From Paragonimus westermani (lineage: Eukaryota > Platyhelminthes > Trematoda > Plagiorchiida > Troglotrematidae), in NCBI GenBank assembly GCA_008508345.1, contig QNGE01000278.1, positions 212,674 to 276,673 of the forward strand: a DNA stretch of 64,000 nucleotides. The letters are read 5' to 3'. Within the stretch, counting starts at the first letter, position 1; each line of letters opens with the position of its first letter. The position numbers and the translations under genes were made by a program. Positions 1 to 12,200 of the stretch are shown here, one piece after another. A model generated the notes under the pieces. The model was not told the DNA's origin, did not search any database, and saw only the letters and a list, made by a program, of their open reading frames with translations.

Positions 1-156
1 CATTAACAGCAGAGCAGAGGTCACGTGAGTTTTCTGTGGTTGGGCGAACTTGCGCTGCGTCCGAACTGTTAGGTCGGATGGCGGTAAGGGTGATTTAGAG
101 AATTGAAAAACAGATTGGGAATAACACAACGTTACGAACAAGTTGTAATATTCTAC

Positions 157-186
157 GTTTCAACCACCTGGGATAGCCTTCCTCAG
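157..186 (-). ncRNA. Hammerhead-ribozyme-like core at the 3' end of PLE-a
   Basis: On the minus strand CTGAGGA (186-180) fits the CUGANGA core and GAAAC (161-157) fits the second core. The intervening arm pairs mostly by wobble around a CCCAG loop (GGCUAU with GUGGUU), so stem II is preserved although the sequence has drifted. PLEs are known to carry hammerhead motifs in their terminal repeats. Stem III would be minimal, as in other PLE copies. Activity is untested. Confidence 0.55.
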
Positions 187-366
187 GAGTGTTGTGTGAT
201 GTAGAGAAGTTGCGTCTGTGTCTGGTGTTATTTATCCATCCGCGTCACACATCAGACAAGGGTTTGTTATCACTGCGGTTAACGCATGCGTTTTGGATAT
301 TAGTGTCAGGACTTTAGCACAGCGTCATTCCGCATGGGAAGGCAAATCCCTATGATTCCATAGTGC

Positions 367-681
367 TTAATCATAACGCAATTTGTGATTCTCTGACAAC
401 GCATGTGGCGCTACTGCGAATCTTTCTCTAGCCTCTGAAGTTTGTATGCTTTTTTGGAGGAAACCGCATTTGTTTTTCACAGCAACATTTAAGTAATTGG
501 CACTGCAATCACCGCGTCTGATTCTGTAAACGCAGTCCGTCTGGCCGTCTACAAAGACTGGGGTCCTAGAATGCATCATCAGCCGTTCTAAGGTATCAGC
601 CAACCAAAATATAGTCAACATGGCGTATTCAGAGGGGACGAAGGAAATTTTCCAAATAGTTGTCCACAATGCTTTTATCAC
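367..681 (-). pseudogene. GIY-YIG endonuclease C-terminal fragment of PLE-a
   Basis: An open frame of 104 codons. Residues 50-63 read CVYRIRRGDCSANY, matching the PLE endonuclease entry block in which a Cys pair (here C50 and C59) precedes the tyrosine of YIG/YVG. Directly after Y63 the expected V/I-G-x-T is lost (LNVAVKNKCG), so the catalytic loop is broken. His 93 and His 99 sit where the CCHH-type PLE endonucleases have their paired histidines. In an intact PLE this domain would nick target DNA for target-primed reverse transcription. The ATG is only the first in the frame, not a true start. I am fairly confident of the family and sure that it is non-functional. Confidence 0.55.
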
Positions 682-690
682 AGTGGAATG

Positions 691-1499
691 ATTTGCTCAT
701 ATTCCACACTGTCTAGAAGATACCGGTTATGTATATGATATCTCCATAATTCTGGTTATGGCTAGAGCAAGCGTATTGGTATGATGCGTTTTTCTTGTTA
801 ATACAATTCTCTTCCGGAAGCAGGATACTTATCGCTTTAGCCGTAGATAACAGAATCTTCAGAAACCTCCGAAGGTAATGTAAAAGTAACCTGAAATGCT
901 TGTTCAGCTGGTGCTTTTCAAAAGATCACAAGTTGCACCGGTCGCCGGGACGACAGTGCCTCCATTGTAGGGGTTCAGAAAATGGACAACGACAAGACTG
1001 GCCAGGCATATGCTCCCTGTATGTCTGCAAATGTACCGGTACATAGCATGACACGTAACCTACCAGTGAAGCGGTGAACCACTACACATTGCGTCAGTAA
1101 AGATGGACATTTAAAAACTGCCCGTTATGGCAATTCAGTATACTTCGATAAGTGTCGCTTTAAAATTTGTGACGGTTCACTCTCGCTGACATGTTTTGAA
1201 CATCGATGAACTTCGATGAGCTAAGTCGCTGCCCCACATGTCTCTTGAGTACAACCTTCCGTAAACCCGTTTCATTCTTTATCGAGCACATTTGATTTCG
1301 TTTTCGCTTTCGCTTTTTGTGCCCCAAGTTATCAAAAGTTGATGAGTGTACTACCAGTCATCTCCGAAGAGTTCGGCTTACGCGCTTCAGAACCAGAATT
1401 GAGTGAACAAGGAAAACGCATATCCTTATATGTGCTATAGCCACAGACAGAAAAAGGAGGTATTTAGGTAGTGGGATGTCGCTAAACTTTGCACTTAGG
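691..1499. other. No recognisable feature
   Basis: No open frame of note, no tRNA-like boxes and no repeat that I can see. It may contain the eroded upstream part of PLE-a, but no RT motif is readable. Confidence 0.4.
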
Positions 1500-1665
1500 T
1501 TGCATAGGTTTCGTCATCAGCCGAGGTGACATCAGCAGTGCGTAAGTGTTTCAACGTATTGGCCTGAGCTTACAGTTTGGCTCTACGTTTGGTGATAAAA
1601 CGTTTGCAACCTAATCCAGGCGAACTTCTTCATAGCCAAATTCTCAACTCGCGCTGCCAAAAGAT
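1500..1665. repeat. Head-to-head pair of PLE hammerhead remnants
   Basis: A minus-strand hammerhead-like core (1538-1508) and a plus-strand remnant (about 1591-1660) face away from each other with about 50 bp between them. Each is followed outward by the motif tgcaaccta or close to it, and the right one continues into ccaggcgaac, which recurs beside the PLE-b hammerhead at 5041-5071. This looks like two inverted PLE termini with the coding part gone. Confidence 0.5.
1508..1538 (-). ncRNA. Degenerate PLE hammerhead core
   Basis: The minus strand reads CTGCTGA (1538-1532) in place of CUGANGA, an A6-to-C change, then a stem-loop with GUCA pairing UGAC, then GAAAC (1512-1508). The flanking cacttacgcactg is the same as at PLE-b (5000-5011). 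The A6 change would be expected to cripple cleavage. Confidence 0.45.
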
Positions 1666-4314
1666 ACCACTGTTGTCAGCTATCAGAAAAGAAGACATTC
1701 TGTACGTAAATCTTGCATCGTCAACAAGGAAAATTTGTGGTCACCGATTTAACTTCATCCGATTTCCCGGTAAGTACAATATCGCACTGATGTATTACAT
1801 GCACCTTCGTTTGTGAGCAGCCTGGTGCACTGTTACCCAATGACTGCGGATAGAAGTCACGCAAGCAAAGGAGTGTACCCGTTCGTTATCTCGTGGTTTC
1901 ACATAATTTGTAGGGGATTTCGTGTAATGCACAACTTTATAAACCAAGCATCTTCACCGTCAAAACAGTGCACTTCTTCCTCCTAGTAACACGATGACAT
2001 CTCCCTCTTCCCATGCTACTGACTGCCGACTTTTACTTTCTTCGAATACTGGGCTTACACAGAATACTGTCATCAATAATCTACTTGCTGACTGTTGTTT
2101 TCCGTTCCTTAATTGACACCCAATACCCATCTGCCAATCAAAATATTCTCAGACGCGTACACTTAAGAACTGTTACAACGGAAGTTATTCGCGGCCTGCG
2201 GGTTGGTGACTCAGCATAGTCAGCCGAAACCTGTTTGAAATATGTTGCACAACAACTAACGATATCATCAAGAAAATTTGCCTTTGCAATAGCTTCAGTA
2301 ATATGCCGTGTGCACTGATCGCCTACCAAGTTAGTGAAGTTTTCTACTTAGAGTTGGATTAAAAGATGTAAACCTGCGGAGATTATTGTGCTAATGCCGC
2401 CATGCAGTCAGCCCGTCCACAGTGAGATACTTCCTCCATGGGCTCGAAAAACTCCAATTGTCAATCGAGGAAATATGACGACTGTCTATCTGAAGCTGGT
2501 TCTGCATGTGAATAGGTATTCCCTTTTTTGACTATTCAACAAGGAAGCTTTGTGACGTATCAGATAATGATTCAAGCATTAGTTTGAGTTTCGAAACAAT
2601 TTTGAGTCCACTAAGCGTTGATTCATCAATGTCAAGGGTTCCTCTTTAGGATATATACCAAGACGTCTTTATTTACTAACGAATTTGCTTGAGATGGTGT
2701 TTACTATATATCGATGACTAGGAGTTTTTACTCGATATGGTTGCTCAGTGATCTGTTTTCGCCCAAATACATTTGCCTGAAGACTAAAACGTTTGCCTTC
2801 CCCACTTCCTTAATCGTATCGTCGCGCAGCATGCAGGAAAACAAAACCAGCAGCTCCATTCGTGTTCGGTGCGTGACTGCTAATTACTAGTTAGCATCGA
2901 CCTTATTAATACTCAGCCCCAAATAGTCATTTGACCTGTTTGACGGACAAACTTCGCTGCTACTGATAGCAGGTTACGCATTATGTGGACTAGTGGCCTC
3001 CAGCGTACGAAGCGAGATCTAACCGTGTAATTTGTTGCTAGCTTTAGTAACAGTGTGTGTTCATAACAGTCACGATAAACATAGGCCAGAATAATTTTCG
3101 GTTTTCTGATATGAGTGCATTTTGTATATTAGTGCATAAAACTTTATTGCACAGTAAATCACTTATCGGAGTCAATTTTAAAATTCATGATCTCTGTGGC
3201 TTTACTGTGAAATGTATATAGGTGTTTTCCGTCTGTTACACAGTGTGAGTGCCTCACAAACATCATTGTAATCTCAGGCATTTTAAAAAGTTGGACAGAG
3301 GCAAGTCTGCCTGAGTGATTGGATGAAAAAGTGTGTGAGCTCAAGCTTCTTTGAATAGTTTGTAACAGGCTGCATGACTTTAAACAAGTAAAGGATACTC
3401 TTCTCGAGGTAGTCGACTTTGATATACTCTGTCTATCATGATGACGAAGTAGTGTGTAATACTCAGCTTGAATAATCATATAATGCAGTTTTCCAGCCGT
3501 CACTTTACTTTGAAGTTGCGGGAGATATTCAGTAAAATGATTCTTCCTGTGCGTCTCCTGCTGTCAGTTTTTTTCAAAATCTACTAGGTAGTGAGGTAGA
3601 ACGGAGCGATATTTTCGTTAAACGTGTAAACACCTTCTGTGGATAGTTGATTATCTGACAGTTGGTATTTATTTCGTGATTTTCAGTCTCATCATCTTTG
3701 TCAAAATCACTTGAAGCAAGCCAGGAAATTGTTGTTCATCCTCTTTAAACTCGGTGTGAGCACATGCTACCTGAGCAAATCTTACTAGCAAATTGCGAGA
3801 GGTTCCCCAGATAAATTTTACTCCCAGTGGCCAGAGGATCAAAATAGTACAACTTATTGTATTTCTGAACAAATCACACAGCCCGAGAATCGTCAATGGA
3901 ATCGTCAATGTGATTACCAGGATTGGGTTGAACACTTACAGATTCTTTCATCCAATTGGTTTGACTAACAACAACGCTAAGTCTGAAACCCTTTGCATCT
4001 CCACTTCATGTATTCCCATGTCAGTTCACTGGTATTATGTGGTTATTCAACCTTGTCAGTTGCACAGGTCGTCCTATGGCTATGTAGCCCACGTTTTCAT
4101 CCATGTCATTGTGGTACTTAACAGTTCAGCCCACTTTTCATTCCAAATGTGAACGAAGAAATGCCACTGAAAGCGTTCTTGAAGGCACTGCATTTGGGGT
4201 GAATAACTTTAAAAACTGCCCAAGTTTATTGATGACATAAGCAGTACACTTTTCTTGGGAAACTTGCAAAAACTGTGTAGAGACACAGTCCGGTGGGAAC
4301 AGTAGGGGTGTCGT
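1666..4314. other. No recognisable feature
   Basis: Only short open frames (the longest about 119 codons) on both strands, with no family resemblance that I can name. A 12-bp unit (aatcgtcaatgg) occurs twice in tandem near 3889. Nothing else stands out. Confidence 0.4.
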
Positions 4315-4378
4315 TCGTAGTTCGAGCTGATGGTTTGATATTGATATGTTCATCGAGCTTGGCCTTTTGCTTGCAAAC

Positions 4379-4409
4379 GTTTCATCACCAAGCGAGGTGG
4401 CATCATCAG
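4379..4409 (-). ncRNA. Hammerhead ribozyme core, 3' terminus of PLE-b
   Basis: The minus strand has CTGATGA (4409-4403), a stem II in which CACC pairs GGTG around TCGCTT, and GAAAC (4383-4379). Both invariant core boxes are intact. Downstream GTTTGC would give only a tiny stem III, typical of PLE hammerheads, which may act as dimers. Confidence 0.65.
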
Positions 4410-4746
4410 TGCATAAGTGTTTCAGCGTAGGGTTTTGAGTATGGAGTTTAGTGAAGTTCGATGGATGCCTGCTGTTATATAACAAAGTGAGTTGACCTAC
4501 TGACCTGAATTCTGGTTGGTCGCTTTCCGTTGTGTTTGATTTCTTACCCGACCTACCATTGGTTGATTTTGTTGCGCTTGAACTTTGATCCGATGTCCGA
4601 TCGGAGTCTTTGAGCTAGAAGCTGATTGGCTGTTCCCTTTTGGTACCGTACTTTGTTTGTGAACTGACTGAGTGAGTCATCTCTTCATTTTGAAATTCCT
4701 TCGGATAGGTTATCCACTGTCCTGTTTTCACTTTGGTCTGGTCGGT

Positions 4747-5001
4747 TCAAGTAATTCCGTTTGGGTACACCGGCATTTGGGCTTGATGGCGTCTGCGTCT
4801 CTTCAAATCCTTGGTTCGCACTAGTTTACAGATTCTGTCCAGCACGATGTGCCTGTTTATTGTTCCGGCTGATGAACGCCAAGCTTCGAGAAATTCCCTT
4901 GCATTTTTGGTGTTTGCCTGAATAGGGATTTCTGCATTATTCAAGTTGAAGGAGTACCCACTTTCACCCTCGCGGACGGAAATCAAGGAAAAATGAAACA
5001 C
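4747..5001 (-). pseudogene. C-terminal tail of a PLE RT/GIY-YIG protein
   Basis: Eighty-four codons. Residues 19-27 (FNLNNAEIP) and 36-52 (REFLEAWRSSAGTINRH) are the hallmark tail of PLE proteins, where REFLEAWxS is followed by the xINRHIDLD block. The last 20 residues are basic (KDLKRRRRH). In the full protein this tail follows the GIY-YIG nuclease. Here the frame opens abruptly at the junction with the inverted plus-strand terminus at about 5001, so the ATG is accidental and at least 700 upstream codons are missing. Confident of the family; not functional alone. Confidence 0.7.
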
Positions 5002-5008
5002 TTACGCA

Positions 5009-5039
5009 CTGATGATATCACTTCGTTTGAAGATGAAAC
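5009..5039 (+). ncRNA. Hammerhead ribozyme core, inverted terminus of PLE-b
   Basis: CTGATGA (5009-5015) and GAAAC (5035-5039) are intact. Stem II has CUUC pairing GAAG around a GUUU loop, with two further A-U pairs below a small bulge. Compared with the copy at 4379-4409 the arm sequence differs but pairing survives, which supports selection on structure at some earlier time. Confidence 0.6.
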
Positions 5040-5100
5040 GTTTGCAACCTAGATGCCAACCTAGGCGAACATACCAATACCAAAGTTCAGTGGTATATCT

Positions 5101-8100
5101 TAAGAAAATGCAATGGTTTTTACAGACACACGCACAATAAAGAGGCTAGTTCATTCGCTTCACGTTTCAAGCAAAGTAAGCATGATTTGTGAATTCAAAG
5201 CCGTTCGAACTTTGCTCATTTTTCTTGTCTCATCCGTGCAGCTTATGTATAAGTAAACGACCGTAAGATGCGCTAATTCTATGTGCTGTTCTCTCGAATG
5301 CTAATTGACAAGGTGTGAGCGGGAGGTATCCTCAGTAGCTCTCGACCGTCAAATCATTTTGGGGGTAATCGAACAGTTCAGTTATTTTTACTGTACAATG
5401 ATATCTTTTTGTCAAATCCATAGCCCTCTAGTTTAAACCTACAGGTGTTTCAGGCGGCGCACAACTTACTAACCAATGTTTTGTTATCAGCCGTTAATCA
5501 TTCAATTGAATGGGTGTAACTGTTTCATGTTGTCTACTGCAACATGTTTTCTGTATAACGGCTATGCTAATTGCCCAAAAACAAGGGGAAGAAATCCTAT
5601 TCAATTTTACAGACGTTAAATTTTTAAACAAGGCATATCTGGCAGAAAATCCGTAGGGAGTTGTATTCTGTCAGACGTTTGGTTGTTTGCATAAAGAAAA
5701 CCTGTATATTCTAAATTACACCGCTAACTGGTTAATCATTTACTTACATTCGATTATCCATCCATCGCCCAGACGCACAAAATAAAATTTTCCACGATCA
5801 ACTCAGTTTGACTTTTCAGTATGATGAACCGAGATCGTAGTAGTCCAGCACATTAGAATCAGAGCCCAATGCCAATCCGCATGTTTTTAAAACAACATAA
5901 TTCTTCATTGTATGCCTGCTAGATGATCAACTTCAAAGTTTATATTACAATGTTAGGTGCTTATATTCAACGCATGTGTACAGTGTGCGCATACAATGTT
6001 TTGAATATCTGTTTAGTAATAGTTATATCATATTTGTCAATGAGTAAGCGGTAGTTTCCATAAGCATCAAGGTTGAGCGGAACACCGAAAAACTCACAGG
6101 AAAATCGTATGAACACAAACGCACTCAAATAATTCACGGCAGTTGATGACGGCATGAAAAACAGTACACTTTCTGTGATGTCTGAGACCTATGCACTTCA
6201 CCAATGTGGGTTTGTCTATTGAATAAATGAATAATACCAATGAATAGGCGAGTAAACTATAAAGTTCCACAGTCCGTTGTTGTATGCGTAGGCTTTTCGT
6301 CGGAATACTACGAGTAGTTGCGATGGGAATAACTTTAAACAGCGATCGCCTTATTCGATTTTGTTTAATAAAGCAAAACATCAGAATAATTGTCGTCAAA
6401 GTATTGCATATTAGTTGGTCGTTTTAAACAAAGTCAGATTTGCTGGTCAAACGGCAACATTTATAAACAAAGTCGTTCTTGAAAGACAGTGTGTAGTATG
6501 CAATTAGCATGATGAAAATCGTTCACTTCTTCAGAAATCCTCTCCACAAATTTATTTATTTAACACAAGAACAGCGGAAAGTGTCCATCCACTCCAATCG
6601 GCCAGACTCATACTCAGTGTACGTTGTAGCTGACAAGGTTATGCAGATAGTAACCTCCTCTCCCTAACGTATCTTTATTTCCGGGTATGATAATTAGTTT
6701 TTATAACTTATCCACCATTTCTTTTGACTATAAAATACACTGCAATTATGGAGCAACTTCATCCGCGACTCAACCCAAACCAATTTTCCTGGTGGGGGTC
6801 TGATGATAAGGCCATCATAGTAAACGCAAACGACCACAAATCACACGAGCAATGCAGTCACCGTCTCCAGTGTCTTTCCCCAAATTTTTAGTTGCCATTA
6901 ATGTTCCTTTTCGTTAAGTGGACAAAAATACAATTTATTGCGCATCATCACATCCCATTTGTCTCTCCTACGGCCACACACACACACAGACCTCAAAATT
7001 GCTAGAAGAAGCGCCTGCGATGTGAGTAGCTATATCGTTTCTAGAGCTTCCAATTCTGCTTCACATTGTTTTGGCATTATCTAGTGTGGCCAAGAGGTTT
7101 GGTCATAAAAGTTGAACTATCAATGGCATAGCGCAGGTACTGATTTGTTTTGGCGGACGTTTTAATGCGCTCTATTCGACCATATTTTATGCACTTGTAT
7201 AGTTGCGTCTACAAATTTGTCTGCGGAATAAAGTCGGCTGAGAATTTGGGAGAATATCTTCAAATGCACAACCGTCAGTGTTGTGAGATCCAGCCATTGA
7301 AAAATTGTGTAGATAACCCGCACAAATAACACAGTACACTACTGTTGACCAGAAAAAGACCTAGTTGATGTGCATCGTATATCACTCAGACCTGATCTTA
7401 GATTTTCACATTGCAATAAACGTTTTCAGCTACCAGTGATCGAAAACTCGACTTTCGCCCCTTGACCTAGCAAGTAATCGTTGATAAGAGTACATGAGGT
7501 CAAATTTTGAATCCCAGCCGACTTAAGGGAACCCAACGTTAACAGGGACGAAACTCAACCCATTTGCTTCCTTTCAAAAAGTTCCCGAGTAGGGAAACTA
7601 CGATTCAGACAACTGAATGACGATCACTTAAACATACGATAAGACCGGGAAAGCATGCCCAAGTTTTATCTCGAGGTAAAAACAAACGTGTACTGATTAA
7701 CCGACACGACTCAATGGATGCCGAATCTGTAAGGTTTTCATTACCATCGGAGGTTGAATCACACTAGACCATGATAAAATTTCCCACATTGGATGCAGGA
7801 ACCTTATTGGGGAGTAGGGGTTAGGTTATATGTGAAACCGAATTATCTGCAACTCAGTCAAGTTATCAACATTTAATCCACTAATAAGACGAAAAAACTG
7901 TTTATTGTGACGAGGACAATTCGATTCCAATTTATATACTTGATTTCAAGCAAAGGGTTATGATATATAGAAAAGGTGCATAAAAGCATATTTGACAATA
8001 AATTTTAGTACACAGGGGCTAATTGGTAAACGCATAGTATTCCCCGATCAGAACGCTTGTGGACCGTGAACACTGGGAAGAAAAGAATAGTGGAAAAATA

Positions 8101-11100
8101 AATGAAAACTTAATCCGTCATGTGTTAACCTTCCTCTGAATGTTGTGAGTAGATCAGGGGGCAGGGTTGTGAGTCGCAGCAAATTAAACATAGTAAGGAT
8201 GGGGAACGGGCTATTTGCTGTCATCATTGGACAGGGTGGAGGTGATTTCCTGTTTCATGCAGGCCGGATTCCGTGGATCAGTGAACACAAGTTTGCTTCG
8301 TCAATCTTTACTTGCTGCATTTTACCTCATTTGTGTTAACATCCAGTTCCAAACAACCTGTTTCAAAACCTCAACAATGTCCAGAAGAGAGTATTTTTCG
8401 GGAACAGAGAACGACTGCAACTCTAGGGTTTTGGAGCAGTATCTATGGAGATCATTGGATGGCAAATGACCGATGACTGTGTGATTAAAAGTAGCAAAGC
8501 AACGGTAAATCACTTGCCGACACAAACCGATCTTTGACCGAATCCTACACCAGAAGCAATAAGGTACTAAAAATTATGGGCAGAATCATCAGCCCCCTTG
8601 TGGAGCACACTCGTTCAGATTGACCTTTAGTAGCGCGTGCAAGGTGAGTGATTAGCGAGAAGAATACTGCATACTAATGGTCAATTTCATTATGTAAACT
8701 TGCCGCGAACGATGCGGTTGCCCACAGAATTGCACAGTTAGAAAAAAAACAACAAACAGAATGTGCTTACTTTTATGAGATGGACTTGCATAGATCTACC
8801 TAATCATTTATATATGATCGAAGTCACCTATGACAAACATGTAACCTCTTTTTGGGCAAATGGTCTCATTCTGACACTGAGGAATGTGATATAAAGTTTT
8901 GCCACTGAGAATCAATGTGACATGCCATAACAAATCAGTGCATGTTCACAACCGCATGCACTCCCCCATTTGTTCGGAAGATGACATAAATGTATTAAGT
9001 GACAACAACCAGATCACTAAAACAGCTGACTGCAATTTGCGGAAAGCTTAACAATTACCATTCTTCAATAAATCTCACATTTTTGTTACCCTCAAACGGC
9101 CATATGTGTTGGCTCATTTGCATCGTTTCGAATCGGTATCATAAATATTACCACTAATTAATATATAAACATATACTATAAATACTACCTACTGGCTCAT
9201 AATGCAAACCATTTTACTTAAATTAAAACAAAATTGTTGCGAAATATGTTGTTCAGGAGAGTCAAAATGGAAGAAAATGGTTGAACAGTACTCATTCTGA
9301 AATGACATGAAAAAGCCATGAGGACTTGCAGAGATCAACCTTCGAAGCGAGTGGTAAACGCAAGCCACTCAGTGCAATTTACAGGAGTTTGAAAAATGAA
9401 CTATTGGAGTTACTTGAAAAAATAGAGTTTGATAAGGCGTATCTCGAAAAACTTTTGATATGGCGAAAACGGGAAGTCAACAACACATGTAGGCTGTAAA
9501 AATTATGAGAAGATTTACGTAAAAGCCGACTATCAGAAACGAAACTTATTTACGCTCAAATGAATTGTTTGCAACGATACTTCCTTATAAGACCAAAGGC
9601 TACTAACTAACGGTCCAACTGAGACACTATTCAAACAGATCAGAATTCTAAGGAATGTCGTTCATGAAGGGGATCACTCAGTATATGTAGCTTCCTCAAG
9701 GTACCACTGAATTGTCTGTGGTTGTAAGGGTGATTCTCTGACACTAATTGGACAACAGTCTTGCACTTGTAACTCACGCTGAGTGCGTTAAAGTGCGTAT
9801 GTAACAAATGGTCTACCTCCAGAGATCGTCTTTGCGTAGAAGGCTTCTACCCTGCACGAGAATTCTCATCAAACTTGACGTTAAATGGTAGACGGAAATA
9901 AATGCTAGTGGCAAATAATCGTGTCACTGCCAGTAATTCAATATAAACCAACTTACAATTGACCGGCAACAAAACAAGAAAGTAGCAGCTTTGTTAAGAC
10001 CTACGGTACACCATGCAGACGCTAAAATGCACACAAATAAAGCCACGCGTTAATTGAGAAGCACAAAGAAAGAATACACATGATCAACTGTTCAAGACAT
10101 TTGACGTGGCAGGCATGATTGGCCAGTCATGTACGAGTAATACGGACGCATCTTCAGCATCACGTTGCAACAAGCATGCACTTAACCCGCTCTTAGATGT
10201 CAAAGCGTTTGTGCTGCGCTACCAACGATAACGTAACCGAATCCACCTTATCCCGTTACGGTTTTTGACCCTGCTTATTTCTGTTAAGGTTTCCGAGACC
10301 CTATACCTTCTGTTCCTTGCTTTGCCCTAACCCTAGTATTTGTTCTTGAAGCCATTGTGTATCAGTTGGCATAAGATATCTTTCATACTGGTACCCTTTT
10401 CCGTTTGGTAGGTCAAGACTGTTCTAAAAGTTCAACTCATCAACCTACATTCCACTGTGAGTATCTGTGAGGCGTAAAATGTAGTCAATAAAGTCCCGGT
10501 GGTTGTCATGGGTTTATGCCGCATGCAACCGGAAGATATATTTTCCAAGCACTTGCTCGAAAATTGACATAGTAGGTCGATGGGGTTAAAAAAGAAGGCA
10601 GCACAAATATACCCTTTTGAGTATGATCAAGGTTATTATGCCGAGCACTGCTTGTGTCTTAGTGGAAAACCAAAATGTACAAACGGTAAATCGATGTAGT
10701 CAGGAGCCGTTCACTCAAAGACGCGAGATATCGGTGCCGGGCGGTCTGCACTTACTCCAAGCTACCAAAATGTAAACTCCAGAAAGAAGGCACAGTGAAC
10801 AAAGCTAAAATGCCTCAAGTCTGGTTTGGAACGGCAACACGATATTAGCTCAGGTCGTCGTCAAAACCATGTTTGAACGCAGTTCACAAAGCAAGCAAGT
10901 AAGCTGTATTAGTCTTTTCTCTATGAAGTGCTAGAATGCAGGTGAACAGAATGGATATTGAACTTTTTTTAATCTAAAACTTATTAGGAGTATTTTCAAA
11001 TTACATGCTTGGGGACCAAAGGCAGCCTTCGTTTGGACAATTCAGGTGTTTTGCACCGATTGCGTCTTAAGGTGTGCACGGGACAAAATGCGATGATGAA

Positions 11101-12200
11101 ACCGCTGCTGGCATATTCGTGAAAAAAAAACAGAGACAGAGGAAGACTTGAACAGCGTTTGGGTGAAGTTGACTGATCACTAAAACGCAGAGGTGGTCTG
11201 ACCTTGCCTAACGTGGATTTCGTGGAAATGGCAGACTGCGAATTTATGTTGGTCCGATGACTGTTCATACACGGTTGGTTAACCATGGCAATACACGTCA
11301 CATTTGTATAACCTGTTCCTCTTTCAATTTATGATTGAACACTAATTGTTCAGCCTTAAGTACACTTGAAGGCGCACATTTGTCAAATTACTTAATGAGC
11401 TGTTTAAATTTTCTTGGCGCAGCATTTATCACCACCAAGTATGAATGATCAGGAGATAGTAAAAGGCTCTCAGGCAACTTTATTAACTGCAGTGAAACAA
11501 TGCACAATTTACTGAGAGGATCCTTATTGCGCAATCTATAGAAGTGATTTCGTGTACGCTGTGACACTGGATACGGAGAACACTGAGAGTAGTTTAACAC
11601 TCGCGACGTCTGCGAAAGATCCCCTATTATTGCACTCATGTTGGTTGATATTTGCAATAAGTTGGGACCTTGCTGTAATGTTTATGTTTGAAAATATGGA
11701 TGACTTAAATTATCACAGTTTCATCTGTCTATCACCTGCTTTCCGTCCATTCGAAGACAGTTTTTGAGGTGACGAAATTTGGCTTCAACATACTCTACAG
11801 ACACAATTTCCGAGCGCGTTAAGTTCGATTCAAACTGCCTTCGAAACAATTTTTTGCGATGCGAGTCGAGTTCTGGGCAGCTTTTCTTTACACTTTGGCA
11901 AAACCATTAAGAGGAAGCCAAACGAATAAGGCCTGTACTCAGTGAAATCGATTTTAAAATCACTCAAAAAAATGCATCGGGAACTTGGGCTTGTGTGCAA
12001 GAGCATTGTTACAATAAAGGAGGTAGAAGAGGAAGTCCATTTCGAGAACACATCATGAAAGTGCAGCAAAACTTCCAACAAACAGATTTTACTTAGCTGA
12101 ACCGACATGACGAATAGTATTTCTTCCAGAAATGCCATTGCATTACACATTTTTTTGCCAAATACGTCTGCATTCGTCAACTTCCCAGCCGAAATTCAGC
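5101..12200. other. Long interval without recognisable genes
   Basis: Open frames reach only about 116 codons (11830-12180, minus) and show no family motif that I can read. There is a short CA run near 6972. No tRNA boxes, RT motifs or clear hammerheads were seen by eye. A CTGAGGA at 8878 has no GAAAC partner. Confidence 0.4.

Larger units (their letters stand above)
1..690 (-). mobile_element. PLE-a: 3' end of a Penelope-like element, runs off the window start
   Basis: Read on the minus strand, a decayed GIY-YIG-type C-terminus (681 to 367) is followed by a short tail with stops and then a hammerhead-like core (186 to 157). The order endonuclease tail, 3' untranslated DNA, ribozyme is the one expected at a PLE 3' end. 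Another frame of the tail near 270-300 reads like the NxVNR...LP block with which many PLE proteins finish. The upstream RT is not recognisable, so the copy is 5'-truncated at or before about 690. The other end lies outside the window. Its Cys spacing differs from PLE-c and PLE-d, suggesting a separate lineage (inference). Confidence 0.6.
4315..5100 (-). mobile_element. PLE-b: C-terminal stub of a Penelope-like element between inverted hammerhead ends
   Basis: From right to left on the minus strand: the last 70 or so codons of a PLE protein (5001 to 4747), about 330 bp of 3' untranslated DNA, then a hammerhead-bearing terminus (about 4420 to 4320). At the other side of the insertion (5001-5095, plus strand) a second copy of the terminus lies in the opposite orientation. 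The two termini share cactta-gcactgatgat, gatgaaacgtttgcaa and a downstream acata-caata-caaa block. Direct or inverted terminal repeats are a known quirk of PLEs. The RT and most of the endonuclease are absent. Confidence 0.7.

Noticed and set aside
8875..8905. cactgaggaatgtg resembling the start of a PLE hammerhead
   Set aside because: No GAAAC box or stem II follows.
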